64,000 bases of DNA, from NCBI GenBank assembly GCA_902599665.1, contig CACKGK010000004.1:1-64000 (forward strand), in the 5' to 3' direction. Numbering within the stretch: position 1 is the first letter of the stretch; each line of letters opens with the position of its first letter. Shown in pieces: positions 17,005 to 26,232 of this stretch. The notes beneath the pieces are model-generated. The model worked only from the letters and a program-made list of their open reading frames with translations, made no database searches and was not told where the DNA came from. Position numbers and translations under genes: made by a program. Source of the DNA: an uncultured Pelagibacteraceae bacterium. GTDB taxonomy: Bacteria; Pseudomonadota; Alphaproteobacteria; Pelagibacterales; Pelagibacteraceae.

Positions 17005-18090
17005 ATGGAGTATTTTCTTCCAATAGCACAAGTTGAAATTAATTTACTTTTTATCTTCGGTTTAAGTTTAGTAGTAGGAATTTTGTCTGGCTTATTCGGG
17101 GTCGGCGGTGGATTTTTAATGACCCCTTTTTTAATTTTTTTAGGTGTTCCACCTATTTATGCTGTACCTAATGAAGCAAGTAACATTCTTGGAACTTCTG
17201 TTTCAGGTTCTACAACACATTATCTTAAAGGGACACTTGATTATAAAATGGGTTTCATGATTGTAATTGGTGGGATAGTAGGAACAGTTCTAGGAATTAT
17301 AACTTTTTCATATTTTAAAGATATTGGAAAAATTAATGTGGTTATTTCTCTTGCTTATATGTACATCCTCGCAATTTTAGGAACTTTTATGTTAATTCAA
17401 GGTGTTTCAGAAATTGATAAAGCTAGAAAAAAAATTACTGAGAGAAAAAAATTACATAAACACTATTGGATACATGGATTACCTTTGAGAATGCGTTTTA
17501 AAAAATCTCAACTTTATGAAAGTGCGTTTACCCCAATTATAATTGGTTTAATTGTTGGTTTCATAGCAGCAATTATGGGAATTGGAGGTGCTTTTATACT
17601 TGTTCCTGCAATGATTTATTTAATTGGAATGCCAACAAGGTTGATACCAGGTACATCTCTCTTTGTAACTATCTTTGTTAGTGCAATTGTAACAATTCTC
17701 CATGCATTAAATTATGGAACTATAGATTTAATTTTAGTTTTTGTTTTAATTTTAGGATCAATAATTGGAGTACAGTTTGGACAAAAAATTGGTGAAAAAA
17801 TTGACAGTTCAGAATTCAAAACTATTTTAGCAATTCTTTTGCTTTTAGTAGGTATAGCAATTGCTTATGATACGTTTATTAAAGATGAAAATTCAATAAA
17901 TACTGTTGTAAATACAAGTCATAATTTTGGAGCTTTAAGTAAATTTATATTAAACTTTTCTAAAGATATGCCAATTTTTTATGGTCTTACATCTGTATTA
18001 CTAGCAGTAGTGCTAGGAGTTGGTGCTGCAATGATTAGAAGAGTTTATTCTAATTGGAATGATGCAAGATTAGCTAAACTTAAAAAGTAA
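17005..18090 (+). CDS. TauE/SafE-family sulfite exporter
   Basis: A 361-residue membrane protein with two repeats of the TauE/SafE type, each with a glycine-rich helix (LFGVGGGFLMTPFLI near residue 30 and IMGIGGAFILVPAMI near 190). Members export sulfite or sulfoacetate. Lying between aprMBA and suyAB/xsc, it is a natural outlet for the sulfite those lyases release. A long charged loop (about 135-170) separates the halves. Its stop codon directly abuts the end of convergent suyB. Confidence 0.85.
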   Translation: MEYFLPIAQVEINLLFIFGLSLVVGILSGLFGVGGGFLMTPFLIFLGVPPIYAVPNEASNILGTSVSGSTTHYLKGTLDYKMGFMIVIGGIVGTVLGIITFSYFKDIGKINVVISLAYMYILAILGTFMLIQGVSEIDKARKKITERKKLHKHYWIHGLPLRMRFKKSQLYESAFTPIIIGLIVGFIAAIMGIGGAFILVPAMIYLIGMPTRLIPGTSLFVTIFVSAIVTILHALNYGTIDLILVFVLILGSIIGVQFGQKIGEKIDSSEFKTILAILLLLVGIAIAYDTFIKDENSINTVVNTSHNFGALSKFILNFSKDMPIFYGLTSVLLAVVLGVGAAMIRRVYSNWNDARLAKLKK

Positions 18091-19257
18091 CTAGGCGCTT
18101 CTATACAATTTAGTCATAACAAATTCTTTATGGCCTAAAGCTTCTGCACAAGTTAACCTTCCATTTGCAACTCTTAAGGTTGATTTAATTAACTCGTCTC
18201 CTGCTTGACTTAAATTCATCTCTCTAGATAGAATTTTTGATACATCAACATCAATGTGTTCACTCATAGTTTTGGCTGTGAGTGGGTTTGCAGTTAATTT
18301 TATTACAGGTTCAATTGGATTCCCGATTATATTTCCTTGCCCGGTTGGAAATAGATGGATATTAAAGCCGCCTGCAGCTTGTAAAGTAACACATTCAGCT
18401 GCCGCTGATGAAGTGTCCATAAAGTATAAACCAGCTCCTTTTGTTGGTTCTTCTGCAGGTTCTAAAACATCTATAAATTGACATCCACCAATCTTTTGAA
18501 AGTTTCCAAAAGCTTTTTCCTCAATAGTGGTCAATCCACCAGCTATGTTTCCTGCTGTAGGTTGACTTTCTGAAAGGTCATCAGTTGCCTCTTTAAGAAT
18601 AAAATCATTGTAATCGTTCCAGGTTTTTTTGAATTTTGCTTGTGCCTCAGGTGTTTTTCCTCTTTTCTCACAAACTGTCTCAGCACCTGTTAGTTCAGAA
18701 GTTTCTCCAAAACATAAATGAACACCTAGTGGCTCTAATTTATCCATAAGGTTACCAACCGTTGGATTAGAAGCTAATCCAGATGTTGTATCAGACTCAC
18801 CGCATTTAACTGAAATCCATAAATCGCTCATTGGACATTCCTCTCTTTGTTTTTCAGATGCCCACATTGAAAATTCTTGTGCTTTTTTTGATACTTTTGC
18901 AATTGTATCTATATCACCCACACCTTCTATACTAAAACCCTCAACTGGTTTCCCTGTAGTTGCAATCGCATCAACAATTCTTTTTGTCCACTTAGGCTCA
19001 ATCCCTATAACTATTACTGCTGCTACATTTGGATTTTTTCCTGTTCCGATCATTGTTCTAAAGTGTAGTTCTAAGTCAGCTCCAAATTGTAATCGTCCAT
19101 AAGAGTGAGGTAAAGCTATAGTGCCTTTAATATTATTTGCCACAGCTTCAGCACAAGCATTTGAAATATCATCGACAGGAAGAATTATAACATGATTACG
19201 TGTTCCAGCTCTTCCGTTTTCTCTTTTATACCCTAAAAAATTTTTTGGAATTTCCAT
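18091..19257 (-). CDS. suyB: Sulfolactate sulfo-lyase large subunit (UxaA superfamily)
   Basis: A 388-residue protein of the altronate/galactarate dehydratase superfamily. Its length and pairing with a separate 95-residue SAF-domain subunit fit SuyAB, which splits 3-sulfolactate into pyruvate and sulfite. Seen motifs: the start [19 protein letters not shown], the [18 protein letters not shown] region expected at the metal/active site, and [20 protein letters not shown]. The neighbouring xsc, TauE and apr genes strongly favour a sulfonate rather than a sugar-acid substrate. It begins 3 bp after suyA. Confidence 0.85.
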   Translation of the reverse strand: MEIPKNFLGYKRENGRAGTRNHVIILPVDDISNACAEAVANNIKGTIALPHSYGRLQFGADLELHFRTMIGTGKNPNVAAVIVIGIEPKWTKRIVDAIATTGKPVEGFSIEGVGDIDTIAKVSKKAQEFSMWASEKQREECPMSDLWISVKCGESDTTSGLASNPTVGNLMDKLEPLGVHLCFGETSELTGAETVCEKRGKTPEAQAKFKKTWNDYNDFILKEATDDLSESQPTAGNIAGGLTTIEEKAFGNFQKIGGCQFIDVLEPAEEPTKGAGLYFMDTSSAAAECVTLQAAGGFNIHLFPTGQGNIIGNPIEPVIKLTANPLTAKTMSEHIDVDVSKILSREMNLSQAGDELIKSTLRVANGRLTCAEALGHKEFVMTKLYRSA

Positions 19258-19260
19258 ATA

Positions 19261-19548
19261 TTACCACTTTTTCGTTTTTACATTATGAACATGAACATGC
19301 TCGCCTTTTTTAATATTTTTTACTACTTTTCCAATATCATGTCCGTATTTTAAAATTGTATCCCCTTCATTTAAGTCAACCATCGCAATTTTATGACCTA
19401 AAGGTATTTCGTCTTTTGATTGAATTGAGACAGATTTGTCGTTCTCCATAATCCAGCAGTTACAATCTTGATTTGGTGTTATTTTTTCAATAACTATAAC
19501 ACCTACATTGTCTTTCTCATCGTGAATTATTATATCTGTATTAGACAT
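19261..19548 (-). CDS. suyA: Sulfolactate sulfo-lyase small subunit (SAF domain)
   Basis: A 95-residue SAF-type protein that forms the small subunit of the sulfo-lyase. Typical features are the LGHKIAMVDLNEGDTILKYG segment and the final HVHVHNVKTKKW. It is translated immediately before suyB. The gene is divergent from xsc with 90 bp between the two starts, so a shared control region for both sulfonate branches is likely. Confidence 0.85.
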   Translation of the reverse strand: MSNTDIIIHDEKDNVGVIVIEKITPNQDCNCWIMENDKSVSIQSKDEIPLGHKIAMVDLNEGDTILKYGHDIGKVVKNIKKGEHVHVHNVKTKKW

Positions 19549-19638
19549 TGTGACGATTTCTTTATTTGAAATTTGAACAATCTTATATATTAATCGTTCA
19601 CTTTAACAATTAAAAAAAGAATTAAGAAAGGCTGCATT

Positions 19639-21420
19639 ATGACTAAAATGACTACAGAGGAAGCATTCATAAAAGTTCTTCAAATGCACGGAATTGAACA
19701 CTCGTTTGGAATTATAGGATCAGCTTTTATGGCAATATCTGATTTATTCCCAAAAGCAGGAATTACATTTTGGGACGTTGCTCATGAGACTAATGGAGGA
19801 CTAATCGCAGATGGATACACAAGAGCCACTGGAAAAATGTCAATGGTTATTGCTCAAAATGGGCCAGGAATTACTGGATTAGTTACACCTATTAAAACAG
19901 CTTATTGGAACCATACACCATTATTATTAGTTACACCTCAAGCTGCAAATAAAACCATGGGTCAAGGTGGTTTTCAAGAAGTAGAACAGATGAATTTATT
20001 TAAAGACATGGTTTGCTATCAAGAAGAAGTAAGAGATCCTTCAAGGATGGCTGAAGTACTAAATAGAGTAATTGAAAAAGCATTTAGAGGTTCAGCGCCA
20101 GCACAAATAAATGTACCAAGAGATTATTGGACACAAGTAATAGATATTGAGTTACCACCAATTGTAAGATTTGAGAGACAAGGTGGGGGAAAAGAAGCAA
20201 TTGAAAAAGCTGCGAAACTTTTATCAGATGCCAAATTCCCGGTAATATTATCAGGAGCGGGTGTAGTAATTGGAAATGCAATTGATGAATGTAAAAAGTT
20301 AGCAGAAAAGTTAGATGCTCCTGTATGTAATGGTTATCAACATAATGATAGTTTTCCTGGAAGCCATCCTTTAGCAGTAGGCCCATTAGGATATAATGGA
20401 TCTAAGGCTGGAATGGAGCTAATTTCAAAAGCTGATGTTGTTTTAGCTTTAGGAACAAGACTAAATCCATTTTCAACATTGCCTGGATATGGAATTGATT
20501 ATTGGCCAAAAGATGCAGCTATAATTCAGGTTGATATGAACCCTGATAGAATTGGGCTTACAAAAAAAGTGACAGTTGGTATATGTGGGGATGCCAAGAT
20601 GGTTTCACAGCAAATCCTAGAAAAACTTTCGCCAACAGCTGGAGACAAAGGAAGAGAAGAAAGAAAAAATCAAATTCATCAAACAAAGTCAGCTTGGTTA
20701 CAAACACTTACAAGTTTAGATCACGAGGATGATGATCCAGGCACTGTTTGGAACAAAGAAGCACGAGAAAGAGACTCAGATAGAATGTCACCTAGACAAG
20801 CTTGGAGAGCAATACAAGCTGGTATGCCTGAGAACGTAATTATTTCAAGTGATATTGGAAATAATTGTGCAATTGGAAATGCATATCCAACTTTTGAAAA
20901 ACCAAGAAAATATTTGGCACCTGGTTTGTTTGGACCATGTGGATATGGTTTTCCTTCCATACTTGGAGCTAAAATAGGATGCCCTGATACTCCTGTAATA
21001 GGATTTGCTGGAGATGGTGCTTTTGGTATTAGCATGAATGAAATGAGCTCATGTGCTCGAGAAGAATGGCCTGCAATTACTATGGTTATATTCAGAAATT
21101 ATCAATGGGGTGCAGAAAAAAGAAATTCTATTCTATGGTTCGATGATAATTTTATCGGAACAGAACTGGATCCAGAATTAAGTTATGCTAAAGTTGCAAA
21201 CGCCTGTGGATTAAAAGGAGTTGCGGTAAAAACAATGGAAGAAACAACAGCAGCAATAAAACAATCATGTGAGGACCAAAAAAAAGGAATTACAACATTC
21301 ATTGAAGTTATTTTAAATCAGGAACTAGGTGAGCCATTCAGAAGGGACGCAATGAAAAAACCAGTCCAAGTTGCAGGTATTAACAAAGGTGATATGAAAC
21401 CTCAAAAAGGGTTAAACTAA
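19639..21420 (+). CDS. xsc: Sulfoacetaldehyde acetyltransferase
   Basis: A thiamine-diphosphate enzyme of 593 residues that converts sulfoacetaldehyde and phosphate to acetyl phosphate and sulfite, the final step in the use of taurine and isethionate. The N-terminal IIGSAFMAISDLFPKAGITF, the LLLVTPQAANKTMGQGGFQE segment and QINVPRDYWTQVIDIELP are characteristic of Xsc rather than acetolactate synthase. The ThDP/Mg motif GDGAFGISMNEMSSCAREEW lies near residue 455. No phosphotransacetylase gene follows, and the enzymes that make sulfoacetaldehyde lie outside the window. Confidence 0.95.
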   Translation: MTKMTTEEAFIKVLQMHGIEHSFGIIGSAFMAISDLFPKAGITFWDVAHETNGGLIADGYTRATGKMSMVIAQNGPGITGLVTPIKTAYWNHTPLLLVTPQAANKTMGQGGFQEVEQMNLFKDMVCYQEEVRDPSRMAEVLNRVIEKAFRGSAPAQINVPRDYWTQVIDIELPPIVRFERQGGGKEAIEKAAKLLSDAKFPVILSGAGVVIGNAIDECKKLAEKLDAPVCNGYQHNDSFPGSHPLAVGPLGYNGSKAGMELISKADVVLALGTRLNPFSTLPGYGIDYWPKDAAIIQVDMNPDRIGLTKKVTVGICGDAKMVSQQILEKLSPTAGDKGREERKNQIHQTKSAWLQTLTSLDHEDDDPGTVWNKEARERDSDRMSPRQAWRAIQAGMPENVIISSDIGNNCAIGNAYPTFEKPRKYLAPGLFGPCGYGFPSILGAKIGCPDTPVIGFAGDGAFGISMNEMSSCAREEWPAITMVIFRNYQWGAEKRNSILWFDDNFIGTELDPELSYAKVANACGLKGVAVKTMEETTAAIKQSCEDQKKGITTFIEVILNQELGEPFRRDAMKKPVQVAGINKGDMKPQKGLN

Positions 21421-21478
21421 AATACAATCAAAATATTTGCTATACTTATTTAAACTATAATTCTATATAATAGGGATT

Positions 21479-21868
21479 ATGTCACATAATGATGTAAAAA
21501 TTGGATCAAACAGAAGTTTTGGTATTGTTTTTTTTGTAGTCTTTTTTTTGATTTCATTCTATCCATTGTTTAATGATGGATATATCAGATTATGGTCATT
21601 AATAATTTCAATCATTTTTTTGTTTTTGGGACTTATAAATTCAAATTTATTAAATCCATTAAATAGATTATGGTTTAAGTTTGGTCTTTTAATAGGGAAA
21701 ATTATTTCCCCGATAGTAATGGGATTAATATTTTTTTTGGTAGTAACTCCAATAGGAGTTTTTATGCGTCTTTTGAATAAAGATCTGCTTAATTTAAAAA
21801 TGAGTAAAAATAGCACTTATTGGATAAAAAAATCTGGTCCTAAAAGCAAAATGAAAAATCAATTTTGA
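21479..21868 (+). CDS. SxtJ-family membrane protein
   Basis: A 129-residue protein with three or four membrane helices and the pattern of the SxtJ family: SNRSFGIVFFVVFFLISFYP at the start, a middle GLINSNLLNPLNRLWFKFG, and a C-terminal TYWIKKSGPKSKMKNQF. SxtJ was named from the saxitoxin cluster but occurs widely next to carbamoyltransferases. Its biochemical role is unknown. It starts a tight set with DUF5989 and a carbamoyltransferase. A TATAAT-like sequence sits just upstream. Confidence 0.82.
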   Translation: MSHNDVKIGSNRSFGIVFFVVFFLISFYPLFNDGYIRLWSLIISIIFLFLGLINSNLLNPLNRLWFKFGLLIGKIISPIVMGLIFFLVVTPIGVFMRLLNKDLLNLKMSKNSTYWIKKSGPKSKMKNQF

Positions 21869-21874
21869 AAATAG

Positions 21875-22024
21875 ATGAGCTTTATAAAAGAGTTTTGGGA
21901 ATTTTTAAAAATAAGAAAGAAATATTGGCTTATTCCAATTATAATAGTGCTAGTTATGTTTGGCGGTTTAATCGTACTTAGCCAAGGATCAGCTGTCGCT
22001 CCTTTTATATATACAATTTTTTAG
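21875..22024 (+). CDS. DUF5989-family small membrane protein, 49 residues
   Basis: The frame encodes MSFIKEFWEFLKIRKKYWLI, a membrane helix, and ends LSQGSAVAPFIYTIF. The WEFLK-R-KKYWL and GSAVAPFIYT pieces are the hallmark of DUF5989 proteins, which are almost always found between an SxtJ gene and a carbamoyltransferase. It starts 6 bp after sxtJ and shares one base with the next start (TAGTG), so the three genes are coupled. Confidence 0.88.
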   Translation: MSFIKEFWEFLKIRKKYWLIPIIIVLVMFGGLIVLSQGSAVAPFIYTIF

Positions 22025-23859
22025 TGAGTTCAATTTTAGGAATATCTGCTTTTTATCATGACAGTGCAGCGTGTATTCTTATAAATGGTAAAATAGTTGC
22101 AGCAGCACAAGAGGAGCGATTTACTAGAAAGAAACATGATCCAGGGTATCCACAGAATGCTATTAATTTTGTATTAAATTATGCTAATTTAAAATTAAGC
22201 GAAGTTGATCAAATTGTTTTTTTTGAAAAACCTTTCCTAAAATTTGAAAGATTACTAGAAACTTACGTTGCTTTTGCACCCAGGGGTTTTACATCATTTG
22301 CAAAGGCTATGCCGTTATGGATAAAGGAAAAACTTTTTCAGAAAAATCTTTTATTTAATAAGCTCAAAGAGCATGACAAAGATTATATTTTAGATACAAA
22401 TATTTTTTTCTCTGATCATCATTTAAGCCATGCAGCGAGTGCTTTTTTTCCATCACCCTTTAATGAGGCAGTAGTATTAACTGCTGATGGAGTAGGTGAG
22501 TGGGCAACCACAACTGTTGCAGTAGGAAAAGATAATAAATTAGAAATAAAAAAAGAAATACATTTCCCACATTCTCTTGGTCTACTTTATTCAGCTTTTA
22601 CATATTATACAGGATTTAAGGTAAATAGTGGTGAATATAAATTAATGGGTCTAGCACCTTATGGAGATCCAATTTACATTGATAAAATAAAGGAATTAAT
22701 TGACATCAAAGAAGATGGAACTTTTAGGATAGATCAAAAATATTTTAATTACGCTACTGGACTTACAATGACTGATAAAAAATTTGATGAGTTTTTTGGT
22801 CAAAAACCACGTAATCCAAAAAATGAGAAAATATCTCAATTTCATATGGATATTGCAGCTTCAATCCAAAAAGTAACAGAAGAAATATTAATTAAATTAG
22901 CTAGATCAATACGAAATGAATACAATATTTCAAATTTATGTCTAGCAGGCGGTGTTGCATTAAACTGTGTGGCAAATGGGAAAATTCTTGAAGAAAAAAT
23001 ATTTGATAATATCTGGATCCAGCCTGCTGCGGGTGACGCTGGAGGATCTTTAGGTGCTGCTTTAGCACTTTGGCATATAGAACAATCTAATGAAAGAACT
23101 GTGAATTTAGATGATGATATGCAAGGATCATATTTAGGAACAGAGTTTAGCCAAGATGAAATTGAAAAAGAATTGAGAGGCATAGGTGCAAATTTTGAAA
23201 AACTAAAATATGAAGATTTAATAGATAAAACCTCAGAATATTTATCGAAAGAAAATGCAGTAGGGTGGTTTCAAGGCAGAATGGAATTTGGCCCAAGGTC
23301 TTTAGGTGCAAGATCAATTCTTGGTGATCCCAGATCAGATAAAATGCAAAAAAATTTAAATTTAAAAGTAAAATATAGAGAAAGTTTTAGACCTTTTGCG
23401 CCATCTGTTTTAAGAGAAGATTTGTCAGAATGGTTCGAGATAAATATTGATACACCCTATATGCTTCTAGTTTCCAAAATAAATCCAAAAAAGAAAATTG
23501 AAATGACTAAAGAGCAAAGTAAACTCTTTGGAATTGACAAATTAAATATTAAAAGATCTTTAATTCCAGCAGTCACCCATGTAGATTATTCTGCAAGAAT
23601 TCAAAGTGTAAATAAAAAAACAAATAGACGTTATTACGATTTAATTCAAAAATTTAAAGAAAGAACAGGCTGTCCCGTATTAGTAAATACGTCATTTAAT
23701 GTTAGAGGCGAACCAATTGTAAATACTCCTACAGATGCTTTTAAATGTTTTATGGGCACAGAATTAGATTATTTAATAATTGGAGATTGTATTTTAGATA
23801 AATCTAAACAGGATCCAAAATTTAAAAAAGATTATACAACTAAATTTGAATTAGACTAG
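22024..23859 (+). CDS. Carbamoyltransferase (NodU/CmcH/TobZ family)
   Basis: A 611-residue enzyme that makes carbamoyl-adenylate from carbamoyl phosphate and ATP and passes it to an acceptor hydroxyl. The N-terminal Kae1-like part starts LGISAFYHDSAACILINGK and contains QEERFTRKKHDPGYP and the metal motif DHHLSHAASAF. The C-terminal part has FQGRMEFGPRSLGARSILGD. The start is GTG, placed by the one-base overlap with the DUF5989 stop. The acceptor is unknown; with SxtJ, DUF5989 and an SGNH protein a surface sugar or secreted metabolite is plausible. Confidence 0.88.
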   Translation: MSSILGISAFYHDSAACILINGKIVAAAQEERFTRKKHDPGYPQNAINFVLNYANLKLSEVDQIVFFEKPFLKFERLLETYVAFAPRGFTSFAKAMPLWIKEKLFQKNLLFNKLKEHDKDYILDTNIFFSDHHLSHAASAFFPSPFNEAVVLTADGVGEWATTTVAVGKDNKLEIKKEIHFPHSLGLLYSAFTYYTGFKVNSGEYKLMGLAPYGDPIYIDKIKELIDIKEDGTFRIDQKYFNYATGLTMTDKKFDEFFGQKPRNPKNEKISQFHMDIAASIQKVTEEILIKLARSIRNEYNISNLCLAGGVALNCVANGKILEEKIFDNIWIQPAAGDAGGSLGAALALWHIEQSNERTVNLDDDMQGSYLGTEFSQDEIEKELRGIGANFEKLKYEDLIDKTSEYLSKENAVGWFQGRMEFGPRSLGARSILGDPRSDKMQKNLNLKVKYRESFRPFAPSVLREDLSEWFEINIDTPYMLLVSKINPKKKIEMTKEQSKLFGIDKLNIKRSLIPAVTHVDYSARIQSVNKKTNRRYYDLIQKFKERTGCPVLVNTSFNVRGEPIVNTPTDAFKCFMGTELDYLIIGDCILDKSKQDPKFKKDYTTKFELD

Positions 23860-23863
23860 TGTA

Positions 23864-24961
23864 TCACATGCTCAAATTTTTAAGAATTTCTTTTGCTATT
23901 ATATTATGTCCATTTTTGTTCCAATGTGCATCGCATTGAATGTGATTTCTTTTATAATTTTTTAAACCGGAGTTGAGTAAATTAAATTTAATTGTTGTAT
24001 CAATAAATTTAATTTGATTTTCATCAGACCAGTTTTTTAGTAACTTATAATGTTCACTACTATATAAATTGGTTTCTTCTAATATCTCAATTGCTGATGG
24101 GTAATATACTAAAGTTAAACTAATATTTTGTGAAACAAGAAAATCATTTATTTTTGAAAGATAAAAAAGCACTTTTTCTTTTCCTTCGTTTACCCAAGGT
24201 TTTTCTTGTATTTTTTTATCAAATCCATAACTAAATCTCTCATAATCTAAGTAATTTTTAAAATTAGATATCTTGTTTTTATTTTTTAAACAATTAAGTG
24301 ATCTATCATGCGCATTACTGGTAGAAAATATTTCATAAAACTTAAATATGAATGAATTTTGTTTAAAATAATTTTTAAATATATATTTAAAATTTCTCCT
24401 AGCATTTTCTTCATCTGAATTCCATTTTCTCACAATATTTCCATTTTTATCTTCTCTATAAAACACGCCTTCGTCTTGAATATCTGAGGTATCAACAAAT
24501 AAATAAATAGTATGAAATTTTAATTTTTTTTCATTTATGAAATATTTTAATTTTTTGTAGTATATTGATGGAGAATAACTAACATAAGCAAGATTTAAAA
24601 AATTATAGCTTTTATTATTATGTATTAAATTACCAATAAAATGATCATCGTAATTAATACCTGAACCATAAACAAAAGAGTCACCCATAAATCCTATTGA
24701 AGGTTTATTTTTATCGATTTTATAACTCTTCCCTGTTCTCATCCCATATTTGTTGGTTACTACTTGATATTTTGTATCACCCCAAAATTCAGGAAGATCA
24801 ATATTGTTGGAAATCTCGTGATGAAATTTCTCTGATTTCAAGGAGTAATTTTTGGTGCTTCCAATTTTTTTTTTAATAGTATTAGGCAATATTAAATTGA
24901 TTAATAAATCAAAAATAAATACTAGTAAAATAATTGATATAAACGTTTTAAGAAATTTCAT
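23864..24961 (-). CDS. SGNH/GDSL-type hydrolase, membrane-anchored
   Basis: A 365-residue protein with an N-terminal membrane anchor (MKFLKTFISIILLVF). The block I GDSF motif carrying the catalytic Ser is in IGFMGDSFVYGSG, and the Asp-x-x-His block is CDAHWNKNGH near the C-terminus. Such proteins often act as acetyl-esterases or transferases on periplasmic or surface glycans. The start at MKFLK is preferred over one 48 nt upstream because the hydrophobic anchor follows it directly. It is convergent with the carbamoyltransferase, 4 bp apart. Confidence 0.78.
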   Translation of the reverse strand: MKFLKTFISIILLVFIFDLLINLILPNTIKKKIGSTKNYSLKSEKFHHEISNNIDLPEFWGDTKYQVVTNKYGMRTGKSYKIDKNKPSIGFMGDSFVYGSGINYDDHFIGNLIHNNKSYNFLNLAYVSYSPSIYYKKLKYFINEKKLKFHTIYLFVDTSDIQDEGVFYREDKNGNIVRKWNSDEENARRNFKYIFKNYFKQNSFIFKFYEIFSTSNAHDRSLNCLKNKNKISNFKNYLDYERFSYGFDKKIQEKPWVNEGKEKVLFYLSKINDFLVSQNISLTLVYYPSAIEILEETNLYSSEHYKLLKNWSDENQIKFIDTTIKFNLLNSGLKNYKRNHIQCDAHWNKNGHNIIAKEILKNLSM

Positions 24962-25021
24962 TAGAAGATTATATTTTCCTAATTTAATAAATGTATATAT
25001 AATATTCAAATAATATTATCT

Positions 25022-26023
25022 ATGGATGTAAAATTAGACAAATGGTTTAGACCCAAAATTGATAAAGAAGTTTTAAAAGAACTTTCTAAGAAATCAGACA
25101 TTAAGGGAATAGTACATGTTACTATTTATTTTAGTTTTTTAATTTTAACAGGATACTTTGCATTCATTAATTGGGGAACCTGGTGGTCTTTATTTTGGTT
25201 TTTTGTATATGGAAATATCTATTGTTTTAGTAATCCAATATGGCATGAAACTGGACACAAAACTGCTTTTAAATCAAAACTTCTCAATGAAATTTTTTAT
25301 TACATATCCTGCTTTATGGCCTACTTTGAGCCAACTAGATGGAAATATACACATTTCGTGCATCACGGTAATACATATTCTACAAAAGATCCATATGATC
25401 ATGAGATCGAATACAACAATGATGTTAGAAAAACACCATTTAAATTTTTAATTAATATTATTCCATTTGCACAATTAATTTTTTTTAAAAATAGTATTGC
25501 GTTCGAAGTAATCCAACATGCTTTTGGAATGAGAACAAAAGTTTTGATGGAAAGTATTCCAGTAAATGCCAGACCAAGAGCAATTTTTATCTCTAGAATT
25601 TATGTATTAATATGGATTTTAATAATTGCATGGTCATTGATTATAAAATCATGGTTACCAGCTCTATTTATTTTATTGCCTCATTTTTATGGAAAAACTC
25701 TTCACAAGATTGTTTCTTTTACTCAACATGCAGGTTTGGCAAGAGATGCAAGAGACCATAGACTGTCAGCAAGAGACATAAAATTAAATCCAGTTTTAAG
25801 CTTTTTATATTGGAAGATGGAATTTCATTGTGTACATCACATGTTTCCAACTGTGCCAGCTTATAATTTAGAAAAATTACATTTTCATTTACAAGATCAG
25901 TTACCAGAAATTAAAAATGGATTATTTGAAACTTATAAAGAAATAATTCCAGCCATTAAAAAACAAAGAGATGAACCTAACTATCATTTAGATATTTCTT
26001 TACCAGAGCAACAAACTTCTTAA
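25022..26023 (+). CDS. Membrane fatty-acid desaturase family protein
   Basis: A 333-residue di-iron membrane enzyme. Three histidine clusters are visible: HETGH around residue 77, HFVHH with a following DPYDHE around 112, and HCVHH near 277 followed by MFPTVPAY. Four membrane helices surround them. It could introduce a double bond into acyl chains or hydroxylate a lipid; the exact reaction cannot be told. It shares one base with the next small gene (TAATG). Confidence 0.85.
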   Translation: MDVKLDKWFRPKIDKEVLKELSKKSDIKGIVHVTIYFSFLILTGYFAFINWGTWWSLFWFFVYGNIYCFSNPIWHETGHKTAFKSKLLNEIFYYISCFMAYFEPTRWKYTHFVHHGNTYSTKDPYDHEIEYNNDVRKTPFKFLINIIPFAQLIFFKNSIAFEVIQHAFGMRTKVLMESIPVNARPRAIFISRIYVLIWILIIAWSLIIKSWLPALFILLPHFYGKTLHKIVSFTQHAGLARDARDHRLSARDIKLNPVLSFLYWKMEFHCVHHMFPTVPAYNLEKLHFHLQDQLPEIKNGLFETYKEIIPAIKKQRDEPNYHLDISLPEQQTS

Positions 26024-26220
26024 TGTACAAAAATTATAAAATATGGTTATTTTTTGGTGCTGCAGTAATTTTTCTTTACTTAAGTGTAGGAAAATATGAA
26101 GAGTATAGTATTAAAAAATCTATTTCTGCCTGTGTTCTTGCAAAAAGTAAAATTAAAAAAGACTTGAGTCCTCAAGAAGCAAGAAAAGTTTGTGAAATCG
26201 AAATAAAACAAAGTAGGTAA
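26023..26220 (+). CDS. Small single-pass membrane protein, 65 residues
   Basis: A short protein with one N-terminal helix (IWLFFGAAVIFLYLSVG) and a charged, probably periplasmic, helical tail with two Cys (SACVLAK and RKVCEIE) that could form a disulfide. No family is recognised. It overlaps the desaturase stop by one base and precedes the hydrolase gene by 12 bp, so it sits inside a three-gene unit. Confidence 0.65.
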   Translation: MYKNYKIWLFFGAAVIFLYLSVGKYEEYSIKKSISACVLAKSKIKKDLSPQEARKVCEIEIKQSR

Positions 26221-26232
26221 AATTATTTATTG

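Noticed and set aside
20084..20386. A 100-codon minus-strand frame rich in Leu, Phe and His
   Set aside because: It is antisense to xsc, whose protein is strongly conserved here; composition is that of a mirror frame of AT-rich coding DNA.
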